From Methanobacteriota archaeon (GTDB lineage Archaea > Thermoplasmatota > Poseidoniia > Poseidoniales > Poseidoniaceae), in contig JAAZXA010000024.1 of assembly GCA_014240385.1 (NCBI GenBank), positions 1-60,322 of the forward strand: DNA of 60,322 nucleotides, in the 5' to 3' direction. Positions within the stretch are counted from its first letter, which is position 1. Each line of letters opens with the position of its first letter. Below the pieces are notes generated by a model. The model saw only the letters and a list, made by a program, of their open reading frames with translations. It ran no database searches and was not told the origin of the DNA. Shown one piece after another: positions 19,033-28,483 of this stretch. A program made the position numbers and the translations under genes.

Positions 19033-19764
19033 TCATTCCTCTTCCCAAACAGCTTCAATTTCCATAATCATCTGGTCATCTACTGGTAGTGCATCAAGGT
19101 ACAGTGCTGGAATGTCTTCACTCAAGAAGACAGTAGTTCCGGCCCGATAGATAGTGTGCCCATCGGCAATTGCTCGCTCAGTGTCTATTTCAAGGATGCG
19201 TGGACGCTTGATTCGAACATGCCCTGCTTCCATAGCATTTGTGATAGTTTTGGAAAGATGGACGTGTTGACGGTCTCCTGCTTTGATTCCTAATTCTAAA
19301 TGAGTCGCTAGGTCATCTCCTTCACATGGATAGTAAAGTGCCTCTGGGATGTCGTCTACGGGCAAATCCAACTCGATTTCTATGCTGTGCCCGTATGTTG
19401 CCCTAACCATGTCTCCTTCGACTTGGTAGCGTCCCTTCTCATCTCCCAAAGCGATAGCTTCGAAATGCCAAGGACGTAGCCAGTGATAGTAGTGGCGGGC
19501 TTCCTTAAATGAGTCGCAAAGTTTGCTAGTTGAGATCCAACCGTTGATATCCATTTGCAGATTAAACTTTTCAGGGAAGTGCCGTAGAACCCCTGCCATC
19601 AAGCGACCGAGCCCGTTTTGCTCCCTTTCGCTCATGATGAATTTCCCTTCTTCATTGCATACTGGGCAGTTCTGGCCATCATAATATCCGTGCGCTCTAC
19701 ATTGACGTAGCATGTGAATCGAAGCCGGCGACCGGACATTCATTGATAACTCCCACGGTGCCAT
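19033..19764 (-). CDS. kptA: RNA 2'-phosphotransferase (Tpt1/KptA) with N-terminal zinc ribbon
   Basis: CRAHGYYDGQNCPVCNEEGKFIMSEREQNGLGR, YQVEGDMVRATYGHSIEI, HVHLSKT. Confidence 0.88.
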   Translation of the reverse strand: MAPWELSMNVRSPASIHMLRQCRAHGYYDGQNCPVCNEEGKFIMSEREQNGLGRLMAGVLRHFPEKFNLQMDINGWISTSKLCDSFKEARHYYHWLRPWHFEAIALGDEKGRYQVEGDMVRATYGHSIEIELDLPVDDIPEALYYPCEGDDLATHLELGIKAGDRQHVHLSKTITNAMEAGHVRIKRPRILEIDTERAIADGHTIYRAGTTVFLSEDIPALYLDALPVDDQMIMEIEAVWEEE

Positions 19765-19805
19765 TGTAACCGTGATGTTGAACAGCCGGATTCCCTCGCA
19801 CCCTC

Positions 19806-20933
19806 ATGGGCGCTGTAATTGTCGAGTATGTGCGGACACCATTTCATCGCGCTCACAAGGGCTTGTTGAATGAAACAAGACCTGAAGATATGCTTGCAGT
19901 AGTCATCGACGAAGTGCTTAGCAGAACCGGAATTCAAGCCTCAGAAATTGAAGATGTACTTTTGGGCTGTGCTTACCCAGAAGGTGTCCAAGGACTGAAC
20001 TTAGGGAGAATTGCTGGCTATCTATCTTTGCTTCCAACATCTGTTCCTGGCTCAACAACAAACCGCCTATGCGGTTCCTCAATGCAGGTCATTCACATGG
20101 CTGCTGGTAATATCGCAATGGGCGCTGGCGAGGTATTTCTCTGCGCTGGAGTTGAAACAATGTCCTTAGTGAAACGCGGTGGGTGGAACCGCGACCTACA
20201 TCCTGAAATTGAAACTACTCACCCTGATGCTTACATTAACATGGGGTTGACAGCAGAGAACTTGGCTGATTCCCATTCAATTTCAAGAATGAGGCAAGAG
20301 GAGTTTGCCCTAAGGAGCCATCAAAAAGCCGCTGAAGCAACGGGAGAAGGGAAGATGGAAAATGAATTGTTTAGTATTTCAGGCATTTCAGAAGATGGTT
20401 GCATAAGAGGGAGCACATCGATGGAAAGAATGGCGACATTGAAACCTGCATTTACCGAAACTGGTACGGTAACTGCTGCAACATCATCACCTTTGACTGA
20501 TGGAGCTGTTTGCTTGATGGTTTGTTCTGAAGCATTTGCTGAAAAAAATAACTTACAGCCAATGGCCCAAATTATAGCAACAGCAGTCGCGGGAGTAGGA
20601 CCGGAAGTCATGGGAATTGGTCCCGTGCCAGCCACTAGAAAAGCCCTACAAAGAGCTGGACTTAGCCTCGATGATATGGATGTAATAGAATTGAATGAAG
20701 CGTTTTCGTCTCAATCGATTGCCGTAATGATGGACTTAGGCCTATCAGACGATGACCCTCGCGTGAATATCGATGGTGGTGCTTTGGCTATCGGCCATCC
20801 GCTCGGGGCGAGTGGGGCCAGAATTACCGGCAAAGCCGCCTCATTGCTTCAAAGAATAGGTGGAGAATATGCTTTAGCAACAATGTGTATTGGCGGGGGC
20901 ATGGGTATTGCTACTATTCTTAAGAAAGTTTGA
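19806..20933 (+). CDS. Acetyl-CoA acetyltransferase / thiolase
   Basis: NRLCGSSMQVIHMAAGNI active-site Cys region; NIDGGALAIGHPLGASGARITGKAA; CIGGGMGIATIL. Confidence 0.93.
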   Translation: MGAVIVEYVRTPFHRAHKGLLNETRPEDMLAVVIDEVLSRTGIQASEIEDVLLGCAYPEGVQGLNLGRIAGYLSLLPTSVPGSTTNRLCGSSMQVIHMAAGNIAMGAGEVFLCAGVETMSLVKRGGWNRDLHPEIETTHPDAYINMGLTAENLADSHSISRMRQEEFALRSHQKAAEATGEGKMENELFSISGISEDGCIRGSTSMERMATLKPAFTETGTVTAATSSPLTDGAVCLMVCSEAFAEKNNLQPMAQIIATAVAGVGPEVMGIGPVPATRKALQRAGLSLDDMDVIELNEAFSSQSIAVMMDLGLSDDDPRVNIDGGALAIGHPLGASGARITGKAASLLQRIGGEYALATMCIGGGMGIATILKKV

Positions 20934-21989
20934 TTGAAATCTCGCCAAACCTTCTTGATGTTGAACCCTAGTGGAGTATCTATGGGCATGGGTATTAGGC
21001 GCGGTAGGGCGGCAGCAAAAGATAACTTAACAGTTGATGAAGAAGGAGATTGCCCGCGATGCCGTGGAGATGCTGAACCCTCCTCACTCGAAGGTTTCCT
21101 ATGCTGTAGTGGCTGCGGGTATGAATGGAGAAACCCTGATCACGTTCAGGCTGCAAGGGCTCCCCCCCCAACTCACCGTAGAGATGCTGAATTAATTCAA
21201 GAGTTTCAGCAAGAATTAGAATCAGGGAGTATGAGGGGTGCACTCGGTATTGAAAAGAATTTATCCAAGGAACAAGAAGCAAGCCTCCAACGCTTAGAAG
21301 ATAAGTGGATGACTGGGCTTCAGGGCACATTCAATGTGGCACACGAAGAACGTAAACCCCTGATGCTATCTTTTGATGAAGAAGATAATATTCAGAATAC
21401 GGTTATTGCATCGGTTACTTTGTTAAATAATGAATATGATGGTGGAGAAGAAATCAGAATCGAATATCCAGGACTAGGGACCGAATTTTATGGCTATGAT
21501 GAAGACGATACCAAAGGCTGGAGACAGGGGCGAACCATCGAAGATACAGCGAGAAACATTGCGAGTATCATCAACAACCTGTCAAAATTTGTTTATGCAT
21601 CCTCAGAAGGCACATCAGTGTTATTCGAGATGCGGGATAATCGTTTGGAAGCAGCATCATTAGTTGTTTATGTTGAGGACCCAGGGGAGCAAGACATCAT
21701 CGCCGAGAAAGGTGGGGTTTCGATGGATGCCCGCGACGTGAAGATAGTCGAAGATTATCAAGCAGCAGTCGAAATTGTCCTAGAGGATGGAATAATCTCT
21801 CCAAGTGAGGACCAAATGCTTTGGGCTATGCGAGAAGCACTCGGAATCAGTGATGCCGATCACGTACGTATTGTCATGGGGATTTTTGGCGATACCGCCG
21901 TAAAAGAATGTACTAGTTGTGGAGGAATGGCTCAACTATATCCTGAGTATTCTGCGTGGTATTGCACCCCTTGTGAAACATGGGTATGA
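20934..21989 (+). CDS. Hypothetical protein with N- and C-terminal zinc ribbons
   Basis: CPRCRGDAEPSSLEGFLCCSGCGYEW near the N-terminus and CTSCGGMAQLYPEYSAWYCTPCETWV at the C-terminus. Confidence 0.65.
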   Translation: MKSRQTFLMLNPSGVSMGMGIRRGRAAAKDNLTVDEEGDCPRCRGDAEPSSLEGFLCCSGCGYEWRNPDHVQAARAPPPTHRRDAELIQEFQQELESGSMRGALGIEKNLSKEQEASLQRLEDKWMTGLQGTFNVAHEERKPLMLSFDEEDNIQNTVIASVTLLNNEYDGGEEIRIEYPGLGTEFYGYDEDDTKGWRQGRTIEDTARNIASIINNLSKFVYASSEGTSVLFEMRDNRLEAASLVVYVEDPGEQDIIAEKGGVSMDARDVKIVEDYQAAVEIVLEDGIISPSEDQMLWAMREALGISDADHVRIVMGIFGDTAVKECTSCGGMAQLYPEYSAWYCTPCETWV

Positions 21990-21996
21990 GGAAAAA

Positions 21997-23679
21997 TCAA
22001 GACATCCTGTTAAGTTGATAATTTGTCAACTGTTTCAGAATATTCATATCAGTTGAGATAGGTAAACTTGCTAATGCATCATTTGCAGCAGCATGATGAT
22101 GCTCCGCTACGGCTCTTGCATTTTCAATTGAACCTAACTTTCCAAGTGCTTCAATTGCCCTTTCTATATCAGTTTCCGATGCTTCATCACCCTTTCCGAA
22201 AGCCCTAAGGAATATTTCCAATTGCTCTCCAGATTGTTCAAGGGCGTGAAGGACGATTAGGGTTTTTTTACCTTGAGCGATATCGCTGCCTTTAGGCTTA
22301 CCAATAGTGACGCCATCACTCAAAACATCGAGTAGGTCGTCCATTAGTTGGAAACACATCCCCACTTCTCTTCCCCAAGTCGAACAGGCTTCGATGGTAT
22401 CTTCATCCGCACCTGCTAATAGGGCACCTAATTCGGCTGCAGTTTGAAACATCACGGCAGTCTTACCGTCGATCATGTCCAAATAATCCGAAATGCCAAC
22501 ATCTTCTTCATTTTCAAAAGCGATATCAAGTTGCTGTCCTTCAGATACTCTCCGTACCATCTTGCCTATTGTCAAAACAACATGGGCGATATCTTTCATT
22601 TCAATTCCCGAACTATTGGCTAAAATTTCGAAGCCAACTGCTAACATTGCATCTCCAGCATTTATTGCTGAGGTGATATCAAATTCCTTGTGAACCGCGG
22701 GTCGGCCTCTGCGCACATCATCATCGTCCATGATATCATCATGAACTAAGGTAAAGTTGTGGATAACTTCCAAGGCTGCTCCAACATCATCATGCCCTTC
22801 GTGCGCATTTCCAAGTGCCTCTCCAACAATACGTGGTAAAGTAGCCCGTAAACGCTTACCTCCTCCTTCAATCAAGTGTAGCATTGCTAATCTTAATCGT
22901 TCAACCTTCGCCTTTGAAAGTGCACCGCGCACTTTTCCTTCAACTGTTGGGCGGCAACGATTTATTGCATCAGATAGAGATTCATTTAGGGCATTATTTT
23001 GTGATAGGTCTAACCGCCCAAACCTATGGATAATGCCATCTGCATTTAATGATTCAAGATTATCCCACCAATCCATTAACAAATTATCGGCAATCAATTG
23101 GAACCAAGGGGCTATAGTTTCCCCATTTTCAGGGCAAGCGGCAGAGAAATTCAACCATTCTTCTTGGGTAAACCATCTTGTTTCATCAATTTCATTTTGG
23201 TTTGGATTGGGGTGAACGTCTTTCTGGAGAATCATTACATGGTCGAGTTCATGCTCAACCCATTCTTCATCCATGCGCGACATATAGAGCATTTTTGTCA
23301 TGGGTTGGAAATCTTCAACATCTAAAGAATCTGATGGGACACCTAGTTCTTGCTCCATTTTCCTAATAGCTGCATTTATGCTCCCTCCAAAGTCATCTCT
23401 TTCATCTTCCACATCTAATGGGTGGGAGCAGCAAGCATTGGCCCAAACACCTGGGAAAGTGATTTTGTCTTTTGAGCGCTTTTGTAGAAGCATTCTGCCT
23501 GATGAATCGAAAACAAGGACTGAAAATGCTCTATGTAATGAACCTCGGTGATGGTGACTAGCTAATTTTGATGCTGTGCCAATTTGTTGGTCTTTTTCAT
23601 CAACCAATATGACCTGTTCCACCATCATCTCTACTTGGCTATTATCATGACCTGCATCCATTAGGTCCTCGGGTTGCAT
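21997..23679 (-). CDS. Fusion of type-1 isopentenyl-diphosphate isomerase (Nudix) and (geranyl)geranyl diphosphate synthase
   Basis: N-terminal Idi-1 sequence (LHRAFSVLVFDSSGRMLLQKRSKDKITFPGVWANACCSHP), C-terminal prenyl synthase with VHDDIMDDDDVRRGRP and LMDDLLDV; ATG at 23679 fits a TATA box about 24 nt upstream. Confidence 0.88.
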   Translation of the reverse strand: MQPEDLMDAGHDNSQVEMMVEQVILVDEKDQQIGTASKLASHHHRGSLHRAFSVLVFDSSGRMLLQKRSKDKITFPGVWANACCSHPLDVEDERDDFGGSINAAIRKMEQELGVPSDSLDVEDFQPMTKMLYMSRMDEEWVEHELDHVMILQKDVHPNPNQNEIDETRWFTQEEWLNFSAACPENGETIAPWFQLIADNLLMDWWDNLESLNADGIIHRFGRLDLSQNNALNESLSDAINRCRPTVEGKVRGALSKAKVERLRLAMLHLIEGGGKRLRATLPRIVGEALGNAHEGHDDVGAALEVIHNFTLVHDDIMDDDDVRRGRPAVHKEFDITSAINAGDAMLAVGFEILANSSGIEMKDIAHVVLTIGKMVRRVSEGQQLDIAFENEEDVGISDYLDMIDGKTAVMFQTAAELGALLAGADEDTIEACSTWGREVGMCFQLMDDLLDVLSDGVTIGKPKGSDIAQGKKTLIVLHALEQSGEQLEIFLRAFGKGDEASETDIERAIEALGKLGSIENARAVAEHHHAAANDALASLPISTDMNILKQLTNYQLNRMS

Positions 23680-23697
23680 TGGCTCTTCCACTTTGAC

Positions 23698-23708
23698 TTT
23701 TTATAAAA
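23698..23708 (-). promoter_or_regulatory. Candidate archaeal TATA box for the Idi/prenyl synthase gene
   Basis: TTTTATAAAAA on the minus strand, centred about 24 nt upstream of ATG 23679, consistent with a leaderless transcript. Confidence 0.4.
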
Positions 23709-23741
23709 CATAACACTGTTCTAACCGCACTAAACAAAGCG

Positions 23742-24077
23742 CTATTTTTGGAATTTTCCACAGACTGCGCAAAATTCAATATCTCCTTGAAGTGAAGCTG
23801 AGCAATGTAGGCATTTAGATGATGAAAGTCCCTCTATTGTCCCCTTCATGGCTTCTGCACTGACAATCAAGCGTACAGTTTCTTGAATCTTTAGCGGGTT
23901 TGTACCCGCCTTCTTTAGTTCAATCCACTTATGTTTGAAACGTAATGCCTCTTGAATGGATGATTCTATTTGTAACCTACGCGTTTGTTGCTCATCTAGA
24001 TCGACGATTTCAGAGGTTTTTTCAAGTAGGGATTGCAGATGTCTTTGAAACTCATCAATGTTTGGTGTCTCGTCCAT
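23742..24077 (-). CDS. Small coiled-coil protein with C-terminal zinc ribbon
   Basis: Helical charged N-terminal part and CLHCSASLQGDIEFCAVCGKF. Confidence 0.6.
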   Translation of the reverse strand: MDETPNIDEFQRHLQSLLEKTSEIVDLDEQQTRRLQIESSIQEALRFKHKWIELKKAGTNPLKIQETVRLIVSAEAMKGTIEGLSSSKCLHCSASLQGDIEFCAVCGKFQK

Positions 24078-24151
24078 AACTGTCCCATGGGCTGTTATCT
24101 CATCATTCCACCGGCCAATGACTTTGAAGAAACAATGATTGGCGGGGTCTG

Positions 24152-24946
24152 ATGGAAGCCCGTCGCATACTCATCAAGCTTGGGGGTGGCCTGATTACCA
24201 ACAAAAGAAAATTATGCGAGGTAGATGAAAAATCACTTCAGGGATGTGCTGAAGTTATCTCACAATTGTCTAATCAAGGTTTCCATCCTGTTATTGTTCA
24301 TGGAGCAGGGGGTTTTGGTCATTTGTTAGCCAAAGAATACCGTTTAGCAGAAGGGGAAAATGAGGATGTCGAAGGTCAGAAAGACGCCGTATTACAAATT
24401 CGAGAAGACATGCTCCAACTAAACCGGCTAGTCTGTACATCCTTAATCGATCAGGGTTTGAAAGTATCATCACATCCGGCCCATGTTTGGGCTTCAGGAG
24501 TTGGACCTGATTTCGATGGAACATTTGTTGCCAGTGATGAATTAATCCAAATCACCTTTGGAGATTTAGTGAATTGCCCCGCTCCAAAAGAGTTTGGCAT
24601 ACTTTCAGGCGACCATTTGATGGAGCGTCTTTCATTATTTGAAGGAATTGAATTAGTGGTATTTTTAGTCAGTGGAGTCGATGGAATACTTGCCCGTCCA
24701 CCGATGGATGATGAAACGCCAGAATTATTGAGTCGATGGAATAGTAGCATGGCATTTGATGGACGACACCAATCTGCAATCGACGTAACAGGAGGTATAG
24801 GGTTGAAGGCGGCTTGTGGAGCAAGAATTGCTGACTCAGGAATACCAGTATGGATAATCAATGGAGATAATCCCCAGCGGTTGTTAGAGTTAGCCCAAAC
24901 AGGGAAAACAATTGGCACCCAAATAATCGCTACTCAATCTGTATAG
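24152..24946 (+). CDS. Isopentenyl phosphate kinase
   Basis: ILIKLGGGLITNKRK, VIVHGAGGFGHLLAKEY; amino-acid kinase fold, IPK-type His in HGAGGFGH. Confidence 0.88.
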   Translation: MEARRILIKLGGGLITNKRKLCEVDEKSLQGCAEVISQLSNQGFHPVIVHGAGGFGHLLAKEYRLAEGENEDVEGQKDAVLQIREDMLQLNRLVCTSLIDQGLKVSSHPAHVWASGVGPDFDGTFVASDELIQITFGDLVNCPAPKEFGILSGDHLMERLSLFEGIELVVFLVSGVDGILARPPMDDETPELLSRWNSSMAFDGRHQSAIDVTGGIGLKAACGARIADSGIPVWIINGDNPQRLLELAQTGKTIGTQIIATQSV

Positions 24947-27144
24947 TTGGCTTCGGTTGGAACCTCTGCCTTCAGACCCTTTCGGCCACGGATGCTCTCC
25001 ACGGTCTTTTCAAACAAGTGAATTGGTAGAATATCGAAACCACAATTTTCTGAATTCCAGACTGCACGGCCTTGACTAGCGGCTCTGATATCATTGGAGA
25101 AACCGAACGTCTCTGCCACTGGTACTGTACCAATAACAGTGGTGACTTCTCCGTCTGCAGGCATGTCCTCAATTACACCACGGCGGTTTGAAATCTCTCT
25201 TGAGACGCCGCCAAGCCAATTATTTGGTACGCTGACATTCATCTTCTGCATCGGCTCCATAATTACGGGGCGAGCACGGATACAAGCACCCTTGATTGCG
25301 TTTCTGACAGCAGGAATGGTTTGTGCAGGTCCACGGTGGATTGCGTCTTCGTGTAGTTTTGCATCAACTAAGCGCACAAATAGACCCATCATTGGCTCTT
25401 CTGCGATAGGTCCGCGCTTGCAGACTTCGTTGAAGGCTTCGATGATGAGTTCACGAGTCTCGTGAAGGGCTTGAATACCCTTAGTGTCGTTAACTAGGAC
25501 GTTAGTTCCGCTAATAGCGTAAATTTTACGCATGGTGTCTCTATCCATTCCATCGAACTCACCAAACTTGTTTCCGACTTCTTTGGAGTCCTTGTTTCTA
25601 ACAGGTCCATCGCCGAAGTGTCCTTCACGAAGGGCTTCGATAACCGGAAGTGGTAGTTTTTCTACTTCGACATAGAACCTGTTGTGGCGGTTAGGTGATT
25701 TACCTTCGAAAGCACTGCCGCGGTTAGATGACTCAACGGATTCACGGTAAACTACGATCGGTGGACTAACCTTGACCTTGATTCCTTGTTCTTCTTCGAT
25801 ACGGTAGGTAGTGATTTCCAAGTGGAGTTCCCCCATACCTGCTAATAGTGCTTCACCAGTTTCCTGATTTGTGGTTACCACTAGACTTGCATCGGCCTTT
25901 GCAAGAGAGCGAAGGGCATCAATGAATTTTGGCAAGTCCTTCATGGAAAGAGGTTCTACCGCTACTGTGACTACAGGCTCTGAATAGTGTCTGATGGCTT
26001 CGAAAGGTGTGAAATCCTTATCTCTCGAGATTGTTACACCGGCCGCTGCTGAGCGAATTCCAGTTACTGCTGCAATATTTCCTGCAACTACACTCGGTAC
26101 GGGGATTCTATCTCCTCCAACCATCATGCTAACTTGTTGAACGCGTTCAGGCTTGTGTCCTCCAAGTGCCCAGACGGACTCTCCGTGGTTGACTGAGCCA
26201 GAGTAGATTCTCCCAACAGCAACTTCTCCTGCGTGAGGGTCCATCCAAATTTTAGTAATCATCATAGCTAATTCACCATTTGGATCACATTCCATCATTG
26301 ACTTTCCGATTTCAGATTCCAAGTCTCCGTTCCAGATATTAGGGATACGGTATTTTTGTGCTTCAACTGGACCAGGTAGTTTTGTCACAGCCATGTCGAG
26401 TAGAACTTCGTGCACTGGTGCCTTCTTGGCTAATTCTTTTTGTTGTTCGTTGTTGCAGTAATCAAAGATGTCTTTGAATGAGATTCCAGTTTTTGCCATG
26501 AATGGTACAGTGATTCCCCAGTTGTGGTAAGCACTACCGAAGGCCACAGTACCATCTGCTACACTAACTTGCCATTCTTTGCGCTTTTCTTCAGGAGCGA
26601 ATTGGCGGATTAATTTATTGACTTTTGTGATAGTTCCCATGAAACGGGTTTGCATATCTTCAGGTGTGACCTGCAATTCGTTAATCAGACGGTCGACCTT
26701 ATTGATGAATAGAACCGGCTTCACCTTTTCTTTGAGCGCTTGTCGAACAACTGTTTCTGTTTGAGGCATTGGGCCTTCAACAGCGCAGGCTAGGATGAAA
26801 CAACCATCAACAGCACGCATTGCTCTAGTGACGTCTCCACCGAAGTCGACGTGCCCTGGTGTGTCAATTAGATTGATTAGGTAATCTGTTCCACTAACTG
26901 AGTGGACCATAGAAGCGCTTGCAGCGTTGATGGTAATTCCTCGGGCAGACTCTTGGTCATCAAAATCGAGAACGCGGCTTTTACCTGCTAACTCCTCAGA
27001 CATCATTCCAGCACCTGCAATCAGGTTGTCAGAAAGAGTAGTCTTACCGTGGTCGATATGGGCTGCAATGCATAAGTTCCTAATTTGTGGAAGGATGTGC
27101 ATTACTTCGGTTGCGCGCTTGATGTTGTCTTCTTTGCGACCCAT
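24934..27144 (-). CDS. fusA: Translation elongation factor 2
   Basis: CIAAHIDHGKTTLSDNL, LIDTPGHVDFGGDVTRAMRAVDG, diphthamide loop HEDAIHRGPAQTIPAVRNAI. Confidence 0.97.
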   Translation of the reverse strand: MGRKEDNIKRATEVMHILPQIRNLCIAAHIDHGKTTLSDNLIAGAGMMSEELAGKSRVLDFDDQESARGITINAASASMVHSVSGTDYLINLIDTPGHVDFGGDVTRAMRAVDGCFILACAVEGPMPQTETVVRQALKEKVKPVLFINKVDRLINELQVTPEDMQTRFMGTITKVNKLIRQFAPEEKRKEWQVSVADGTVAFGSAYHNWGITVPFMAKTGISFKDIFDYCNNEQQKELAKKAPVHEVLLDMAVTKLPGPVEAQKYRIPNIWNGDLESEIGKSMMECDPNGELAMMITKIWMDPHAGEVAVGRIYSGSVNHGESVWALGGHKPERVQQVSMMVGGDRIPVPSVVAGNIAAVTGIRSAAAGVTISRDKDFTPFEAIRHYSEPVVTVAVEPLSMKDLPKFIDALRSLAKADASLVVTTNQETGEALLAGMGELHLEITTYRIEEEQGIKVKVSPPIVVYRESVESSNRGSAFEGKSPNRHNRFYVEVEKLPLPVIEALREGHFGDGPVRNKDSKEVGNKFGEFDGMDRDTMRKIYAISGTNVLVNDTKGIQALHETRELIIEAFNEVCKRGPIAEEPMMGLFVRLVDAKLHEDAIHRGPAQTIPAVRNAIKGACIRARPVIMEPMQKMNVSVPNNWLGGVSREISNRRGVIEDMPADGEVTTVIGTVPVAETFGFSNDIRAASQGRAVWNSENCGFDILPIHLFEKTVESIRGRKGLKAEVPTEANYTD

Positions 27145-27205
27145 GATATCACCTTGAGATAAAACGGGCGACTTGCAATCCGTTCATGAAGGCTTCTACA
27201 CAAAC

Positions 27206-27225
27206 CAATACCCTAAAGGGTATTG
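27206..27225. repeat. Inverted repeat CAATACCCT-aa-AGGGTATTG
   Basis: Perfect 9-bp arms with 2-nt centre in the fusA/rpsG intergenic gap. Confidence 0.6.
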
Positions 27226-27256
27226 AAATCAGTTCTAAACCAGTTGGTTTGAGAGT

Positions 27257-27901
27257 TTACCGAGCCGACGATGCAATTCTCTCGACTTCTTCCTTCTTCG
27301 AAATTGCAAAGGAAGTGACATCACCATCAGCGGCTTTACTGATTTCGTTGATGATACACTGAGTCAAGGTTCGCTTTGATTTGTAAGTTCCAGATTGTGC
27401 ACCCTTAGCCAAGTGGCGAAGTGCGACATCAAGACGGCGCATTGGAGCGGAATCTACGGCCTTAGGCTGCGATACTGCTCCGAATTTAATACGGGTGATT
27501 TCTTCCATTGGTGCACCATTACAGATCGCATCAACGAATGTTTGCAAAGGGTTGCCTCCTGTGCGCTCAGCAATTTTATCAAGAGCTGTTTCGAATGCTT
27601 TAATCGCCCCTAATTTCTTACCAGTGTATTTGCCGCTGCGCATCAAATTGTTGATAAAACGCTCGACTACAGATAACTTGGTTTTTCCAAACCATGCATT
27701 AGCATGGCGGCCACCAGTATGTGGAGTACCAACGGTTTTCAGATTGATATATGGGGCAAGACCAGGGTCAGTGCAGACTACTTCTGATGCATCCCACTTA
27801 CCAAAGACTAGAGTTCCAATTCCGGCAATGGGGCGGTCATCTACGACTTCTTCCACAACTTCTTCTACAGTTTCGACGACTTCTTCTTCTTCAGACATCA
27901 T
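27257..27901 (-). CDS. rpsG: 30S ribosomal protein S7
   Basis: NNLMRSGKYTGKKLGAIKAFETAL and C-terminal SFAISKKEEVERIASSAR; acidic N-terminal extension typical of archaea. Confidence 0.93.
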   Translation of the reverse strand: MMSEEEEVVETVEEVVEEVVDDRPIAGIGTLVFGKWDASEVVCTDPGLAPYINLKTVGTPHTGGRHANAWFGKTKLSVVERFINNLMRSGKYTGKKLGAIKAFETALDKIAERTGGNPLQTFVDAICNGAPMEEITRIKFGAVSQPKAVDSAPMRRLDVALRHLAKGAQSGTYKSKRTLTQCIINEISKAADGDVTSFAISKKEEVERIASSAR

Positions 27902-27908
27902 CAACACC

Positions 27909-28337
27909 TCAGCGAATTGGTTTCTCTTTACGACCACGGACCATCTCATTGAGACTGACGCCGTTTACTTGAATGACCTTGTAGCGGACACCGGGAATAT
28001 CTCCGTAGGACCGGCCCATACGTCCGCCAATTCCCTCGACCATTACTTCATCGTGTTCATCGATGAAGTTGATTGCACCATCGCCGGGAGCGAAAGCTGT
28101 CAATTTATTTCCACTCTTAATCAGTGAAATCTTTACTGCCTTGCGGATGCCAGAATTGGGCTGTTTAGCCTCAATTCCTACCTTTTCGATAACAATTCCA
28201 CGAGCCTGAACCGAGCCACGTAGTGGGTCGTGTTTCTCTCTGGACTTCAGCATACGCTTCTTGTAACGACGGTCAGACCAGCGGAATCTCTGGCGGTCCT
28301 TTGCCATTTTACGTCCTGCGAATAGTCCTCGACCCAT
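27909..28337 (-). CDS. rpsL: 30S ribosomal protein S12
   Basis: [51 protein letters not shown]. Confidence 0.95.
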   Translation of the reverse strand: MGRGLFAGRKMAKDRQRFRWSDRRYKKRMLKSREKHDPLRGSVQARGIVIEKVGIEAKQPNSGIRKAVKISLIKSGNKLTAFAPGDGAINFIDEHDEVMVEGIGGRMGRSYGDIPGVRYKVIQVNGVSLNEMVRGRKEKPIR

Positions 28338-28483
28338 GCATATGCCTCCTTTTGAGCAGGTCGCCGACTTGCCTCCCCTATATGACCATGACGGATGACC
28401 ACGCCGCAGCAGTTCATTCATACTGCCAATGCTGAGGGGACATAAACGCAACCTTCAATGCTTGTCATCATACGGCGAGAGGC

